64,000 nucleotides of DNA from Ignavibacteria bacterium (GTDB taxonomy: Bacteria > Bacteroidota > Ignavibacteria > Kapaibacteriales > UBA2268), in the NCBI GenBank assembly GCA_026417135.1, contig JAOADV010000004.1, positions 81,739 to 145,738 on the forward strand. The letters run 5' to 3'. The position numbers and the translations under genes were made by a program. The first letter of the stretch is position 1; every line of letters starts with the position of its first letter. The notes beneath the pieces were generated by a model. That model was not told the DNA's origin and ran no database searches. It saw only the letters and a program-made list of their open reading frames with translations. Shown piece after piece: positions 55,786 to 64,000 of the stretch.

Positions 55786-56685
55786 TTGAGGGTTAGGTTG
55801 CTCGGCGAACTTAGTGCATTGACAGCTTCCGTGCTTTGGTCTATTTCACCGTATATTTTTACGGCAATTGTGAAAAGAATAGGAAGTTTTGTTGTTAATG
55901 TGGCTCGATTATTCATTTCGACAAATTTAATGTGTTTGACCTTAATTGTTCTAAATGTTGAATTAAATTTCAATGCCTTTCAAATAGTTTATTTTGCTTT
56001 AAGTGCATTAATAGGGCTTGCAATAGGGGACACTTTTCTTTTCAAGGCTTTAAAGGAGCTTGGTGCAAGATATACACTTTTGATTATGTCGAGCAATCCA
56101 GCGATAGGAGCAATTTTAGCATTTATTGTATTTGGTGAAATTATTTCTTTTTTGGGTATAATTGGTATGCTTGTTACGATAGCTGGGATAGTTGTTGTAA
56201 TTTTATTTAACAAAAATGAAGTGGAAGTGAAAGGTAAAATATATTTTAAAGGTGTTGTTTTTGCAATTGCCTCGGCTTTGTTTCAAGCTGTTGGATTAAT
56301 TTTTACGAAGCTTGCCTTTTTCGAAGCTCCAATCCATCCATTCTTTGCAGCCTTTCTAAGAATGTTCCCAGCTTTTTTGGCTTTGTTAATTGCTGGGATG
56401 ATAACTAAAAAAGTAAACTTCGGCACTTTTAGGATAGTTTTTGGCAAAGGTACAGCTTTACTTATCTTGGTTGGTTCCTTTATTGGTTCATTTCTTGGCA
56501 TAACTTTGAGTTATGTTGCTGTTTCGTATACTGAAGTTGGTGTTGCAGCGACTTTGATGTCCTTACAACCAGTTTTAATGTTGCCTATATCAAAGTTTAT
56601 ACAAAAGGAAAAATTGACGTATAAGTCAGTTTTGGGAGCATTTTTAGCGGTTACGGGTATTGCACTTCTTTTTATGCGATATTAA
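55786..56685 (+). CDS. EamA/DMT-family transporter
   Basis: 299-aa inner-membrane protein with ten helices in two EamA repeats; the first repeat holds GDTFLFKALKELGARYTLLI (about 82-100), the second FLGITLSYVAVSYTEVGVAA (about 240). Drug/metabolite transporters of this family move amino acids, nucleotides or sugars; the substrate is unknown. No ATG fits, so the start is TTG 55786 or TTG 55798. It converges on recX across 94 bases. Confidence 0.83.
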   Translation: MRVRLLGELSALTASVLWSISPYIFTAIVKRIGSFVVNVARLFISTNLMCLTLIVLNVELNFNAFQIVYFALSALIGLAIGDTFLFKALKELGARYTLLIMSSNPAIGAILAFIVFGEIISFLGIIGMLVTIAGIVVVILFNKNEVEVKGKIYFKGVVFAIASALFQAVGLIFTKLAFFEAPIHPFFAAFLRMFPAFLALLIAGMITKKVNFGTFRIVFGKGTALLILVGSFIGSFLGITLSYVAVSYTEVGVAATLMSLQPVLMLPISKFIQKEKLTYKSVLGAFLAVTGIALLFMRY

Positions 56686-56687
56686 TC

Positions 56688-56703
56688 TTTTGGAATTCCA
56701 AAA
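56688..56703. repeat. 16-base perfect palindrome between EamA gene and recX
   Basis: TTTTGGAATTCCAAAA immediately after the EamA stop, in a convergent intergenic gap. It is a weak hairpin without a loop, possibly helping termination on either strand. Confidence 0.4.
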
Positions 56704-56779
56704 TTTATTATTAAAGTTAATTTCTGCTTTTTCATTTAGAAATATGGTGAAGCTAATAAGTTTTCGTTTCGAGTGATAT

Positions 56780-57406
56780 TTAACGAAGATTTTTTATTAC
56801 ATTTTTTATCACTTCGTATGAAAAGCCTTTTCCAAGCAAAAATTTAGCAAGTCGTTCTTCTACCTTATCTTTTTTTAAATTTATAAGTTGCCTATATTTT
56901 TTCTTGGCAATTTCCAATGCATTGTGGAGTTCGATTTCTTGATGCGAGAGATTAACCAAAGCTTGCTCAATTATCGTCGGATTTATTCCTTTCCTCTTTA
57001 AAGCATTCTTGGCATTTCGGAAACTAACTCTTTTTTTGTTTAAGAGGTAATCGGAATATTTTTCAGCAAACGATAAATCGTCGAGATAGCCAAAATCGAC
57101 GAGAAAAGCAATAACTTTTTGAACGATGCCTTCGTCGTAGCCCATCTTCCGCAGTTTATCTTCTATTTCAAATGTAGTTCTTGGCTTGTATGAAAAGTAT
57201 TTAAGAGCAGCATTTTTAGCTTCGATAATCTTTTGTTGAAAAATTAGGTTAGCAAGCTCTTCGCTCGAAATTGTTTTATTCTTAGAGAGTTTGTTTTGTA
57301 TGACTAAATCAACTGCGAAAGTGTATTGTTCATTGGAATCGAAGGAAATTATGCAAGTTTTTTTGTTATTTGAAAACTTAACATCAATTATTCTTAGATT
57401 ATTCAT
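56780..57406 (-). CDS. recX: Regulatory protein RecX
   Basis: 208-aa helical protein that inhibits RecA filaments. It shows RecX three-helix repeats, for example [40 protein letters not shown] and [18 protein letters not shown] 57406 overlaps the recA stop as ATGA, so it is coupled to recA as in many bacteria. Confidence 0.88.
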   Translation of the reverse strand: MNNLRIIDVKFSNNKKTCIISFDSNEQYTFAVDLVIQNKLSKNKTISSEELANLIFQQKIIEAKNAALKYFSYKPRTTFEIEDKLRKMGYDEGIVQKVIAFLVDFGYLDDLSFAEKYSDYLLNKKRVSFRNAKNALKRKGINPTIIEQALVNLSHQEIELHNALEIAKKKYRQLINLKKDKVEERLAKFLLGKGFSYEVIKNVIKNLR

Positions 57407-58434
57407 AAAATAGGAAGATTAAGGTTCTTGCGGAGCTCGGTTTCAAGTTGCTTGTAGTATTGAGTGTTTTCGAGTAAATACTTTCGCAAGCCTTCGCGCC
57501 CTTGTATTCTTTCGTTGTTTATTGCAAACCAAGAACCAGCCTTTGCAATTAAATTGAAATTGACTGCAAGGTCTATTATGTCGTTCAACTTAGATATTCC
57601 TTCGTTGTAGAGAATGTCGAACTCACATTCTTTAAATGGTGGTGCAACCTTGTTCTTCACGATTTTAGCACGAACTCGATTGCCAATTATATCTTGACCA
57701 TCCTTAATCACATCTTTTCTTCGAACATCAATTCGAACTGATGCATAAAACTTCAAGGCGTTACCGCCAGTGGTTGTTTCTGGATTTCCAAAGACCACTC
57801 CTAATTTACTTCGAAGCTGATTGGTAAAAATAACACAAGTATTGGTTCGTGCAATAGAGGCGTTCAACTTTCGCATAGCTTGGGACATTAGCCGTGCTTG
57901 TACGCCCATTTGCGGATCGCCCATTTCTCCTTCAATCTCGACCCTTGGAGTCAAAGCAGCAACAGAATCTATGACAATTACGTCGACCGCATTACTCCGA
58001 ACTAAGGTTTCGACAATATCGAGTGCTTGCTCCCCAAACTCGGGTTGCGAAAGCAGAAGCGAAGTCAAATCGACGCCGAGTTTTTGTGCATAATTTATAT
58101 CAAGTGCGTGCTCGGTATCGACAAATGCAGCTATGCCTCCATTTTTTTGTGCCTCGGCAATGACGTGCAAACAAACTGTAGTCTTTCCAGAAGACTCTGG
58201 TCCGAAGACTTCGGTAATTCGGCCTCTCGGGACGCCACCTATACCAATTGCTGCATCCAGCGAAAGGCAACCAGTAGAAATTGCATCGACTTGAACAATG
58301 TTTGTATCGCTAAGCTTCATTATAGCTCCTTTTCCGTGCTGTTTTTCGATTTGTTCGATTGCTAATTTTACTGCTCTTAATTTTTCTTCGCTGATTTTGG
58401 TAGTTTCTGCTTTAGATTCTTTTGAGTTTCCCAT
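57403..58434 (-). CDS. recA: Recombinase RecA
   Basis: 343-aa ATPase for strand exchange and SOS induction. Walker [14 protein letters not shown] (about 75), catalytic Glu in [10 protein letters not shown], Walker [15 protein letters not shown], loop regions [14 protein letters not shown] and [17 protein letters not shown]. The N-terminus has an extra 10-15 charged residues compared with E. coli. No obvious LexA box is present in the 84-base upstream gap; no Shine-Dalgarno either. Confidence 0.97.
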   Translation of the reverse strand: MGNSKESKAETTKISEEKLRAVKLAIEQIEKQHGKGAIMKLSDTNIVQVDAISTGCLSLDAAIGIGGVPRGRITEVFGPESSGKTTVCLHVIAEAQKNGGIAAFVDTEHALDINYAQKLGVDLTSLLLSQPEFGEQALDIVETLVRSNAVDVIVIDSVAALTPRVEIEGEMGDPQMGVQARLMSQAMRKLNASIARTNTCVIFTNQLRSKLGVVFGNPETTTGGNALKFYASVRIDVRRKDVIKDGQDIIGNRVRAKIVKNKVAPPFKECEFDILYNEGISKLNDIIDLAVNFNLIAKAGSWFAINNERIQGREGLRKYLLENTQYYKQLETELRKNLNLPIL

Positions 58435-58518
58435 TTAACACCATATTTATGCTTTTAAAGTTTAAATTACTAATTTTTTTATGCTATGCCAAATACATAA
58501 ATTGTTATAACTAATAAG

Positions 58519-59007
58519 TTATGAATTGTTGGCAAAGATTAAAAGCTCGTTGTAGAGTGTGTGGATAGTTTTACCGCTTAGTGGGTCAATCCAATCACTT
58601 GCAATTTCATTCGAAGGGAGAAGTACGAATAACCTTTCTCGGAAGTGTGGATGAGGAATTACAAGTTCCTCGCTAAAATGTTGTAGTTTTCCGTAAAGTA
58701 TTATATCAATATCAATTTCTCTGGCGTGCCATTTTGGACGTTTTTTTCTTCCAATGTTTTTTTCGATTTCCTTACATTTCATAAGCAAGTTTAAAGGGGT
58801 TAGTGAAGTAAGTCCTGTAACAACGGCATTAATGAATCTCGGTTGGTTTTCATATCCTTTTGGTTCAGTTTCGTAAAAAGAGGAAACTTTAACATTTTTT
58901 AGAACTTCGTTTGTTTGGAGTAAAGTGATTGCCTTGTTGATATTTTCAGTTCTATTACCAAGGTTCGAACCCAAAGCAAGTAACACTTCGACTTCACGTA
59001 CTTCCAT
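58519..59007 (-). CDS. folK: HPPK, 6-hydroxymethyldihydropterin pyrophosphokinase
   Basis: 162-aa folate-pathway kinase. Motifs: LLALGSNLGNRTENINKAI, FYETEPKGYENQPRFINAV and the signature KWHAREIDIDIILYG. ATG 59007 is preferred because earlier in-frame starts lie inside folB and add 18 unconserved residues. It overlaps folB by 14 bases, giving two consecutive steps of folate synthesis in one transcript. Confidence 0.93.
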   Translation of the reverse strand: MEVREVEVLLALGSNLGNRTENINKAITLLQTNEVLKNVKVSSFYETEPKGYENQPRFINAVVTGLTSLTPLNLLMKCKEIEKNIGRKKRPKWHAREIDIDIILYGKLQHFSEELVIPHPHFRERLFVLLPSNEIASDWIDPLSGKTIHTLYNELLIFANNS

Positions 59008-59392
59008 TTTCTTCTTCGTCTCTTGTGCGGTGTAGTTCAGTTTCAATGTAAGAAACAACATTATGAATGGGTACGTTAATTTTTCTTACTCTAAGTTTGG
59101 CTTCTACTACTTCTGGGAATTTTTGAAATACAAAGTCGAGAATTTTGGAAGCCACAGTTTCAATTAAATTAAACGATTCGTCGGCAAAAGTCTCTTCGAT
59201 ACAATTCATTGCCTCTTCATAATTGAGAGCGTATGCAACATTATCGTATTGTATAGCGTTTGTAGCGTCGTACCAAAGGTCGAGGTCCACTTCGTAGCGT
59301 CCCCCTAAGTCCTTTTCTGCTTGTTTTACACCGTGATATGCATAGAATTGAGCACCTTTGATAGAAAGTCGAGCAATTTGATTATTTTTCAT
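58994..59392 (-). CDS. folB: Dihydroneopterin aldolase
   Basis: 132-aa enzyme of folate synthesis, one step before folK. KGAQFYAYHGVKQAEKDLGG (about 12-30), NYEEAM with the pterin-binding Glu, and VRKINVPIHNVVSYIETEL near the end match the family. ATG 59392 fits the usual N-terminus; a longer in-frame start would overlap the divergent gene and add 19 hydrophobic residues. Confidence 0.92.
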   Translation of the reverse strand: MKNNQIARLSIKGAQFYAYHGVKQAEKDLGGRYEVDLDLWYDATNAIQYDNVAYALNYEEAMNCIEETFADESFNLIETVASKILDFVFQKFPEVVEAKLRVRKINVPIHNVVSYIETELHRTRDEEENGST

Positions 59393-59480
59393 ATTTCGTG
59401 AAAATAAAAACACAAAATTAATGGTTTGTATATTAAATTTAATTTTCAAAGTTGGTCAAATTTCGATTTTTGTTGCGAAG

Positions 59481-60389
59481 ATGAGCAAAGTTCCATTATT
59501 TCTGTTACTACTTTTTAATTTTAGTTTTGCTCGGTATTTTCAAATGCCAATCGATACAGTCCTTTGGTTCAAGCCGGGGAAGGGACAGCGTTTGGGCCAA
59601 GATAGTACCTATTTCCCGAGGAATATTTTTAAGCTTCCCGACAGTTCAGCATCCGAAAAAATTCCTTCTTCGAAACCAGAAGATATATGTTCAATAGGGT
59701 TAGGAGGCGAAATCGTTGTTGGGTTCAAAGATTTTGTTCTTATTGATGCCGATGGATACGACTTCACAATCTTCGAAAATGCTTTTATCAATCCTATTAC
59801 AGGAAGAGTTTTTGCTGAACCAGCTGTTGTTTCAGTAAGTCTCGATGGGGCAAACTTTATCGATTTTCCTTGCGATTTTCAAACTTTGTACGGCTGTGCC
59901 GGGACTCGCCCAACTAATGGCAAAGCTAATCCTTACGACCCAAGTGTAAGTGGCGGGAACTCTTTCGACTTATCGGCCCTTGGGCTTTCTAAGGTAAGAT
60001 ACATTAAGATTAAAGATGTTTGCGATATCATTCGGGAAGATACAAGCAATCCTTTCTTCGACCCATTACTTTCTGGTTTCGATTTAGATTGTGTTGTTGG
60101 ACTTCATTTAATCCCTTTTCAGACTAATGCTTCAACTGTTTCAGATAAGAATTACTCTATTTTTAGTCAGAGTGATTTTTTGATAATTCATTCTTTCGAA
60201 AAAATACATTTTGTCGTTTTCGACCTAATTGGGCATAAGATTTACGAAACTGAAGTAAATGGATTTGAATATATCGATATAAATTCTTTTACAAACACGG
60301 TTTTGTTTTGTATTTTGAACTCTGATAAATTTTTAGAAATAATTAAAGTTGTTAATGTTGAAGGACAAATTTTCATTAGCAGCTATTAG
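59481..60389 (+). CDS. Secreted cell-surface protein with FENAF domain and probable T9SS sorting end
   Basis: 302-aa protein with a signal peptide (1-17). The main domain (about 60-215) has GGEIVVGFKDFVLIDADGYD, then FTIFENAF, EPAVVSVSLDGANFIDFPC and GCAG, a pattern known from extracellular proteins in Bacteroidota and PEP-CTERM bacteria. The last 75 residues (FVVFDLIGHKIYE..) resemble a type IX secretion C-terminal sorting domain. The substrate or ligand is unknown. ATG 59481 is preferred over 59421, which lacks a clean signal peptide. It overlaps the next gene by 35 bases. Confidence 0.7.
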   Translation: MSKVPLFLLLLFNFSFARYFQMPIDTVLWFKPGKGQRLGQDSTYFPRNIFKLPDSSASEKIPSSKPEDICSIGLGGEIVVGFKDFVLIDADGYDFTIFENAFINPITGRVFAEPAVVSVSLDGANFIDFPCDFQTLYGCAGTRPTNGKANPYDPSVSGGNSFDLSALGLSKVRYIKIKDVCDIIREDTSNPFFDPLLSGFDLDCVVGLHLIPFQTNASTVSDKNYSIFSQSDFLIIHSFEKIHFVVFDLIGHKIYETEVNGFEYIDINSFTNTVLFCILNSDKFLEIIKVVNVEGQIFISSY

Positions 60390-61578
60390 CGTTTCTTTAG
60401 TTTTCATTTTTACTTTTTGCGAAAACCAAAAAGATAAAGAACCTTTTAACATTTTTGGCAATTCGAAAAGAACATCATCCTATGAACATTTAGGTAATTT
60501 CTGGACTGGTGGTGCTTTTGTCGATATTATCGATTGCAAAGACAAAAGTGGGTTTCTTACTTTTCCGTTGGCACTCGAAGGAAACCGATTTATAACTTCT
60601 ACATATAATGGACATATTGTGTTTTTCGAGCATTCTAACGTCGTATGGGAAAATTCTCTTGCAGAAAACGAATATGTTTTAACTAACATAGTTGCAGCGC
60701 CAGATGAAACTTGCTGTTTTATTACTAACTTTCGGCGTCTTGTGTGTATTTCGTCGAAAGGCGAAGAAAAATGGTCAGTAAATCTTTCCGATACATCGAA
60801 AACCTTTTCGACTTTGCTTGCCCTTAAAGATGGTTTGTATTTTTCTTCATCGAACCTACTTTATAAATTTGATTTCGATGGCAACTTAAAATGGGCTTTT
60901 GAATTACCTTTGGTAACTACACCAACATTTACCGAGTTCCCAAATGTTGGTATAGTTTTGAATTTGACCAACGACTCTTCGGGCAGGACAGATACGGTAA
61001 TGTTAATAAATAGTAAGGGAGAATTAATTTGGCGAAGACCGATTGAAAATTGTAGGCTTATTCGCTATCCAATCGTTTTTTCCAATAAAATCTTCGTTTT
61101 TGGATATCGATATCATCAACAAAAGCAAGAAGGATTTCTTTTTTGTCTCGATAAAAATGGAACCGAAATTTGGAGTAGGCAATATGAAATTGTCCCTCGT
61201 TTTCTTTCTATCTCGAATGATGGTTTTTTGTACTTGATTTTATATAATTCTGGTTTAGGGGAAACCCTTAGTGCTATTTATAAGATAGACCAAGATGGAA
61301 ACATTGTCAAGAAGCAATTTGTTACTGGAATTTTTCACTCACCACTACTTATTAGCCAGCGATTGATAGGAAGTATTCTTTACAAAGGTGGTAGCCCTTC
61401 GATGATTTTTTTCGATAAGGACTTGCATCTTTGGAAAATAATTAACCTTTCGAAATTTCCGAGTGTTCTAAATTTTCCAGCTGTTTTGCAAGATTGTACC
61501 TTAATTTTTCCAGCAATTAGTGGCAATTTCATTCTTCGAATCGATGAAAACCCAATAATTAAATTATTACCTTGGTAA
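60355..61578 (+). CDS. PQQ-like beta-propeller lipoprotein
   Basis: 407-aa protein with a lipoprotein signal peptide (IFTFCEN, Cys about 23) and repeated blades such as RLVCISSKGEEKWSVNLSD, LYKFDFDGNLKWAFELP, LINSKGELIWRRPIE and CLDKNGTEIWSRQYE. The W-containing repeats are those of PQQ/BamB-type propellers, usually protein-interaction scaffolds. ATG 60355 is chosen over TTG 60349. The overlap with the secreted FENAF protein suggests they act together at the cell surface. Confidence 0.8.
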   Translation: MLKDKFSLAAISVSLVFIFTFCENQKDKEPFNIFGNSKRTSSYEHLGNFWTGGAFVDIIDCKDKSGFLTFPLALEGNRFITSTYNGHIVFFEHSNVVWENSLAENEYVLTNIVAAPDETCCFITNFRRLVCISSKGEEKWSVNLSDTSKTFSTLLALKDGLYFSSSNLLYKFDFDGNLKWAFELPLVTTPTFTEFPNVGIVLNLTNDSSGRTDTVMLINSKGELIWRRPIENCRLIRYPIVFSNKIFVFGYRYHQQKQEGFLFCLDKNGTEIWSRQYEIVPRFLSISNDGFLYLILYNSGLGETLSAIYKIDQDGNIVKKQFVTGIFHSPLLISQRLIGSILYKGGSPSMIFFDKDLHLWKIINLSKFPSVLNFPAVLQDCTLIFPAISGNFILRIDENPIIKLLPW

Positions 61579-61637
61579 AGAAATAAGTTTAAATTTTTTT
61601 CGTTAAGATTTTTTTTGTTCAAAGAGGTATTTGTTTT

Positions 61638-61994
61638 ATGGCAATCTTGAAATATGAAGAACAAGAGAATTTTATAGTCCTTTTTTTAGAAGGCGATTTT
61701 GTTTCGACCGAAGACATAAACTTGCTTAGGTCAACTTTCAAGTCTTTATCCGAGAAAGAAAACAATTTACTTGTTGTTAATCTTGAAAAAACAAACTTTT
61801 TAAGTTCCTCTTCCCTTGGCGTTTTGCTCTCTGCTAATGCGATGTTCGAAAAGAACAGAGGTAAAATAGTTCTTTGCTGTATGAATGATTATATCCGTAA
61901 CTTATTTGCAATCACCAAGCTTGATTTGATTTTCGATATTTATCAAACGACCGACGAGGCAAAAAAAGGATTGCTGGGCAGTAGCAAAAAGTAA
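61638..61994 (+). CDS. STAS-domain (anti-anti-sigma-like) protein
   Basis: 118-aa single-domain protein of the SpoIIAA/RsbV type. The phosphorylatable Ser is expected in FLSSSSLGVLLSANAMF (about 55-62), where the usual Asp-Ser-Ser-Gly becomes Ser-rich. The end FDIYQTTDEAKKGL is typical. Anti-sigma kinase partners are not adjacent, so the pathway is unknown. It converges on the trmH-type gene. Confidence 0.85.
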   Translation: MAILKYEEQENFIVLFLEGDFVSTEDINLLRSTFKSLSEKENNLLVVNLEKTNFLSSSSLGVLLSANAMFEKNRGKIVLCCMNDYIRNLFAITKLDLIFDIYQTTDEAKKGLLGSSKK

Positions 61995-62027
61995 TTCAAT
62001 ATTATTTATCTTCCAATTATATTAGAT

Positions 62028-62621
62028 TTATTTATTTAACCATTCTTTAAAGGTTTTTTCGAAAAGCTCGTTTGTAATTTGTGGTTCATTATAATATCCA
62101 GCAGAATTACGCTGACGAAAAGCTTCGTATAAAGTTACTGCACAAGCCACCGAAATATTTAAACTTTCGGTCATTCCAACTTGTGGAATTCTTAAATTTC
62201 CGTCTGCTAAATTTACTGCAAGTTCCGAAACCCCAGTGTGTTCGTTACCAAAAACAATTGCAATCGGTTCAAGGAAGTTTATTTCATAAATAGAAATTGA
62301 CATTTTTGTTAAGCTTGTCGTATAGATTTTAAAACCTTTTTTTCTTAAATGTTCGAAACATTCTTGTACTTCGTTGAAAAAATGAATTTTCAACCATTTC
62401 ATAGCACTTGCTGAACTTTTCATACTCAATTCGGGGAATTTCTGTCCACTATGGTAAACCAAAAAGACCTCGAAGATGCCCACCGCGTCGCACGACCGAA
62501 GAACAGCCGAAACGTTGTGCGGGTCGTGAACATTTTCCAAAACTACTGTTAAATCTAATTGTCTTTTTTTAAGGACTTGCTCGATTTTTTTTCGTCTTGC
62601 TTCCGTTCGCTCCATTTCCAT
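62028..62621 (-). CDS. trmH: TrmH-type tRNA/rRNA 2'-O-methyltransferase
   Basis: 197-aa SPOUT methyltransferase. Motif 1 ENVHDPHNVSAVLRSCDAVG, motif 2 IAIVFGNEHTGVSE and motif 3 IPQVGMTESLNISVACAVTLYEA form the SAM-binding knot. The basic N-terminus (RTEARRKKIEQVLKKRQ) and the size match tRNA Gm18 methyltransferase TrmH. ATG 62621 is chosen over TTG 62636. An rRNA target is less likely. Confidence 0.88.
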   Translation of the reverse strand: MEMERTEARRKKIEQVLKKRQLDLTVVLENVHDPHNVSAVLRSCDAVGIFEVFLVYHSGQKFPELSMKSSASAMKWLKIHFFNEVQECFEHLRKKGFKIYTTSLTKMSISIYEINFLEPIAIVFGNEHTGVSELAVNLADGNLRIPQVGMTESLNISVACAVTLYEAFRQRNSAGYYNEPQITNELFEKTFKEWLNK

Positions 62622-62666
62622 TTTTGCAAAAAACAAAAATAATTTAAACTCGTTTTTTTACTAATT

Positions 62667-63767
62667 ATGGTATTATTAAAAGAAATTTTAGAGAAAACAG
62701 AACTTACCCAAGCGGACTTAATTTCTCTTTTGTCTTGCGAATTGCCCGACGAAATTGAACAAATACGCGCCAAAGCTTACGAGATAATGAAATCTGAAGT
62801 CGGCGAAAAAGTTTATCTTCGCGGTCTAATCGAATTCTCCAACATATGTGTCAACGACTGCTATTACTGTGGAATAAGGCGGAGTAATAAGTCCATTCAA
62901 AGATATACCTTGCAATACGATGAGATTCTCGATTGTGCAATGTTTGCATTTAGAAATGGGTATGGTTCGATTGTCTTGCAATCGGGCGAACAAAGAACAA
63001 AAAAATTCATTGATTTTTTATGTAGGATAATAAGTGAAATCAAAGCAAAAACGATTTCGGACTCTTTACCGAATGGACTTGGAATAACACTTTGCATCGG
63101 CGAACAAACCTATGCTTCTTATAAAAGGCTTTTCGAGGCTGGGGCACATCGTTACTTGCTGCGTATCGAAACTTCAAATCCAGAACTATTTAGAATGATA
63201 CATCCCCGAGATATTTCTTTCGAAAATCGATTGGAATGTTTATATAGTTTGAAGGATATAGGTTTCCAAGTAGGGACTGGTGTGATGATAGGGTTGCCCG
63301 GTCAATCATTAGAGGATTTAGCCAATGATATACTATTTTTTAAAGAAATTGATGCAGATATGATTGGAATGGGACCGTATATAGTTCACAAAGAAACACC
63401 TTTTGCTAACTTCGAGGATTACTTTCAAAAAAATAAAAGAGATATTTATAAGTTGTCTTTAAAGATGATTGCGGTAGTTCGTATTTTTCTCCGTGATGTA
63501 AACATAGCATCAACAACGGCGCTTCAAGCTTTGTACCCATTTGGACGAGAGGAAGGACTTCGTTTCGGGGCAAATGTTATAATGCCTTTACTTACTCCCG
63601 TAAGTGTACGAAAAAATTATGTTCTTTACGAAGGAAAACCTTGTATTGATGAATTTACTAATTCTTGTGGAGAGTGTATTATAGCAAGAATCGAATCAAT
63701 CGGTCGTACCGTAGGATATAATCAATTCGGCGACTCCAAACATTATCATAAAAAGGATAAGATTTAA
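62667..63767 (+). CDS. hydE: [FeFe]-hydrogenase maturase HydE-like radical SAM enzyme
   Basis: 366-aa radical SAM enzyme. The SAM-cluster motif is CVNDCYYCGIRRSNK (about 53-60). YGSIVLQSGEQ, GAHRYLLRIETSNPELF and DADMIGMGPYIVHKETPF match HydE, which builds the diiron centre of [FeFe] hydrogenase. The C-terminal NSCGECIIARIESIGRTVGY is also seen in HydE. HydF, HydG and a hydrogenase are not in the window. It has no Shine-Dalgarno sequence. It could be a HydE homologue with another role. Confidence 0.85.
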   Translation: MVLLKEILEKTELTQADLISLLSCELPDEIEQIRAKAYEIMKSEVGEKVYLRGLIEFSNICVNDCYYCGIRRSNKSIQRYTLQYDEILDCAMFAFRNGYGSIVLQSGEQRTKKFIDFLCRIISEIKAKTISDSLPNGLGITLCIGEQTYASYKRLFEAGAHRYLLRIETSNPELFRMIHPRDISFENRLECLYSLKDIGFQVGTGVMIGLPGQSLEDLANDILFFKEIDADMIGMGPYIVHKETPFANFEDYFQKNKRDIYKLSLKMIAVVRIFLRDVNIASTTALQALYPFGREEGLRFGANVIMPLLTPVSVRKNYVLYEGKPCIDEFTNSCGECIIARIESIGRTVGYNQFGDSKHYHKKDKI

Positions 63768-64000
63768 CACCTCTATTTTACAAAATCAAGAATTTTTTGA
63801 TGTTTGAAATAAAATATCTTTTTTCTATAATATTAGAAAGCATATATAATTTTCGTTTTTTTATGATTCGCTTTTTACATACATTTAAAGATTTTCCTAC
63901 ATTAATAATTTCATCCAATAAGTTTTTTGTTTTGTAATTGCTCAATTCTATAAAATTGTTTGAACTTACGGGATTCCATAATATTCAATAACTTTCCAAC
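63768..64000. other. AT-rich end region with possible minus-strand open frame
   Basis: On the minus strand 63778-63984 is open for 68 codons but has no ATG near its start; the first usable one (at about two thirds of the frame) leaves some 25 residues. The reading (…NLLDEIINVGKSLNVC…) is Lys-rich and unrecognised. It may be the end of a gene, a decayed one, or chance. Confidence 0.2.

Noticed and set aside
1..64000. tRNA/rRNA genes, insertion sequences, prophage genes or CRISPR arrays
   Set aside because: No cloverleaf-like GC-rich block, transposase motif, integrase or regularly spaced repeat was seen on either strand; long gaps are AT-rich and featureless.

Overview
The window is a contiguous piece of a low-GC (about one third G+C by eye) Gram-negative bacterial chromosome, densely packed with housekeeping genes. 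I see no mobile element, prophage, CRISPR array, rRNA or tRNA gene. Several things point to the Bacteroidota/Chlorobiota superphylum, probably the Ignavibacteria-Kapabacteria side. There is an ExbB-ExbD-ExbD-TonB-small membrane protein-PstS-TPR cluster, a TonB receptor preceded by a HYC_CC_PP-type Cys-rich protein, and a secreted protein ending in a probable type IX secretion sorting domain. Promoter -7 elements look like TAnnTTTG, and most genes lack a Shine-Dalgarno sequence. The exact genus cannot be read from the sequence. Catalase-peroxidase, Mn-type superoxide dismutase, photolyase, complex I subunits and a HydE maturase together suggest a respiratory organism that also handles hydrogen.

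Layout. 0-8.2 kb: 5' part of gyrB (minus), then mlaE-like permease, trmB, a Cys-rich exported protein, a TonB receptor with a Cys-Cys plug motif, and polA. 8.4-13.1 kb: mntP, an unknown secreted coiled-coil protein, a Cys/Met-metabolism PLP enzyme, a LolD-type ATPase and a glycosyltransferase. 13.1-18.8 kb (minus): the ExbB/ExbD/ExbD/TonB/PstS/TPR operon. A 0.7 kb divergent intergenic region follows. 19.5-25.8 kb (plus): a divergent aspartokinase, thrS, truA, a LysE-type exporter and photolyase. 25.9-29.6 kb (minus): katG and a subtilisin-like lipoprotein. 29.7-31.2 kb: guaA. 31.2-38.1 kb (minus): a HAD phosphatase, a DUF3108 protein and nuoL-nuoM-nuoN without the rest of complex I. 38.2-42.3 kb (plus): a small ribosomal operon (58-aa protein, zinc-free bL31, bS18), a barrel-like protein, an HMA metal-binding protein and two GT9 glycosyltransferases. 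42.4-51.3 kb (minus): DUF2892 protein, a membrane-TPR protein, glnA, an atypical SDR, and a tadA-rsmI-tmk-SDR-rpsA run. 51.4-53.8 kb: amidohydrolase and Mn-SOD. 54-64 kb: tryptophanase, EamA transporter, recA-recX, folB-folK, a sorting-domain protein with a beta-propeller lipoprotein, a STAS protein, a TrmH-type methyltransferase and hydE.

Functional themes are translation and tRNA/rRNA modification, DNA replication and repair, oxidative defence, TonB-energised outer-membrane transport, cell-surface glycosylation and respiration. The least explained parts are the 58-aa protein leading the bL31/bS18 operon, the secreted coiled-coil protein at 9 kb, the PstS-like protein in the TonB cluster, the overlapping 59.5-61.6 kb pair, and a strong excess of the palindrome TCGA in both coding and non-coding DNA.
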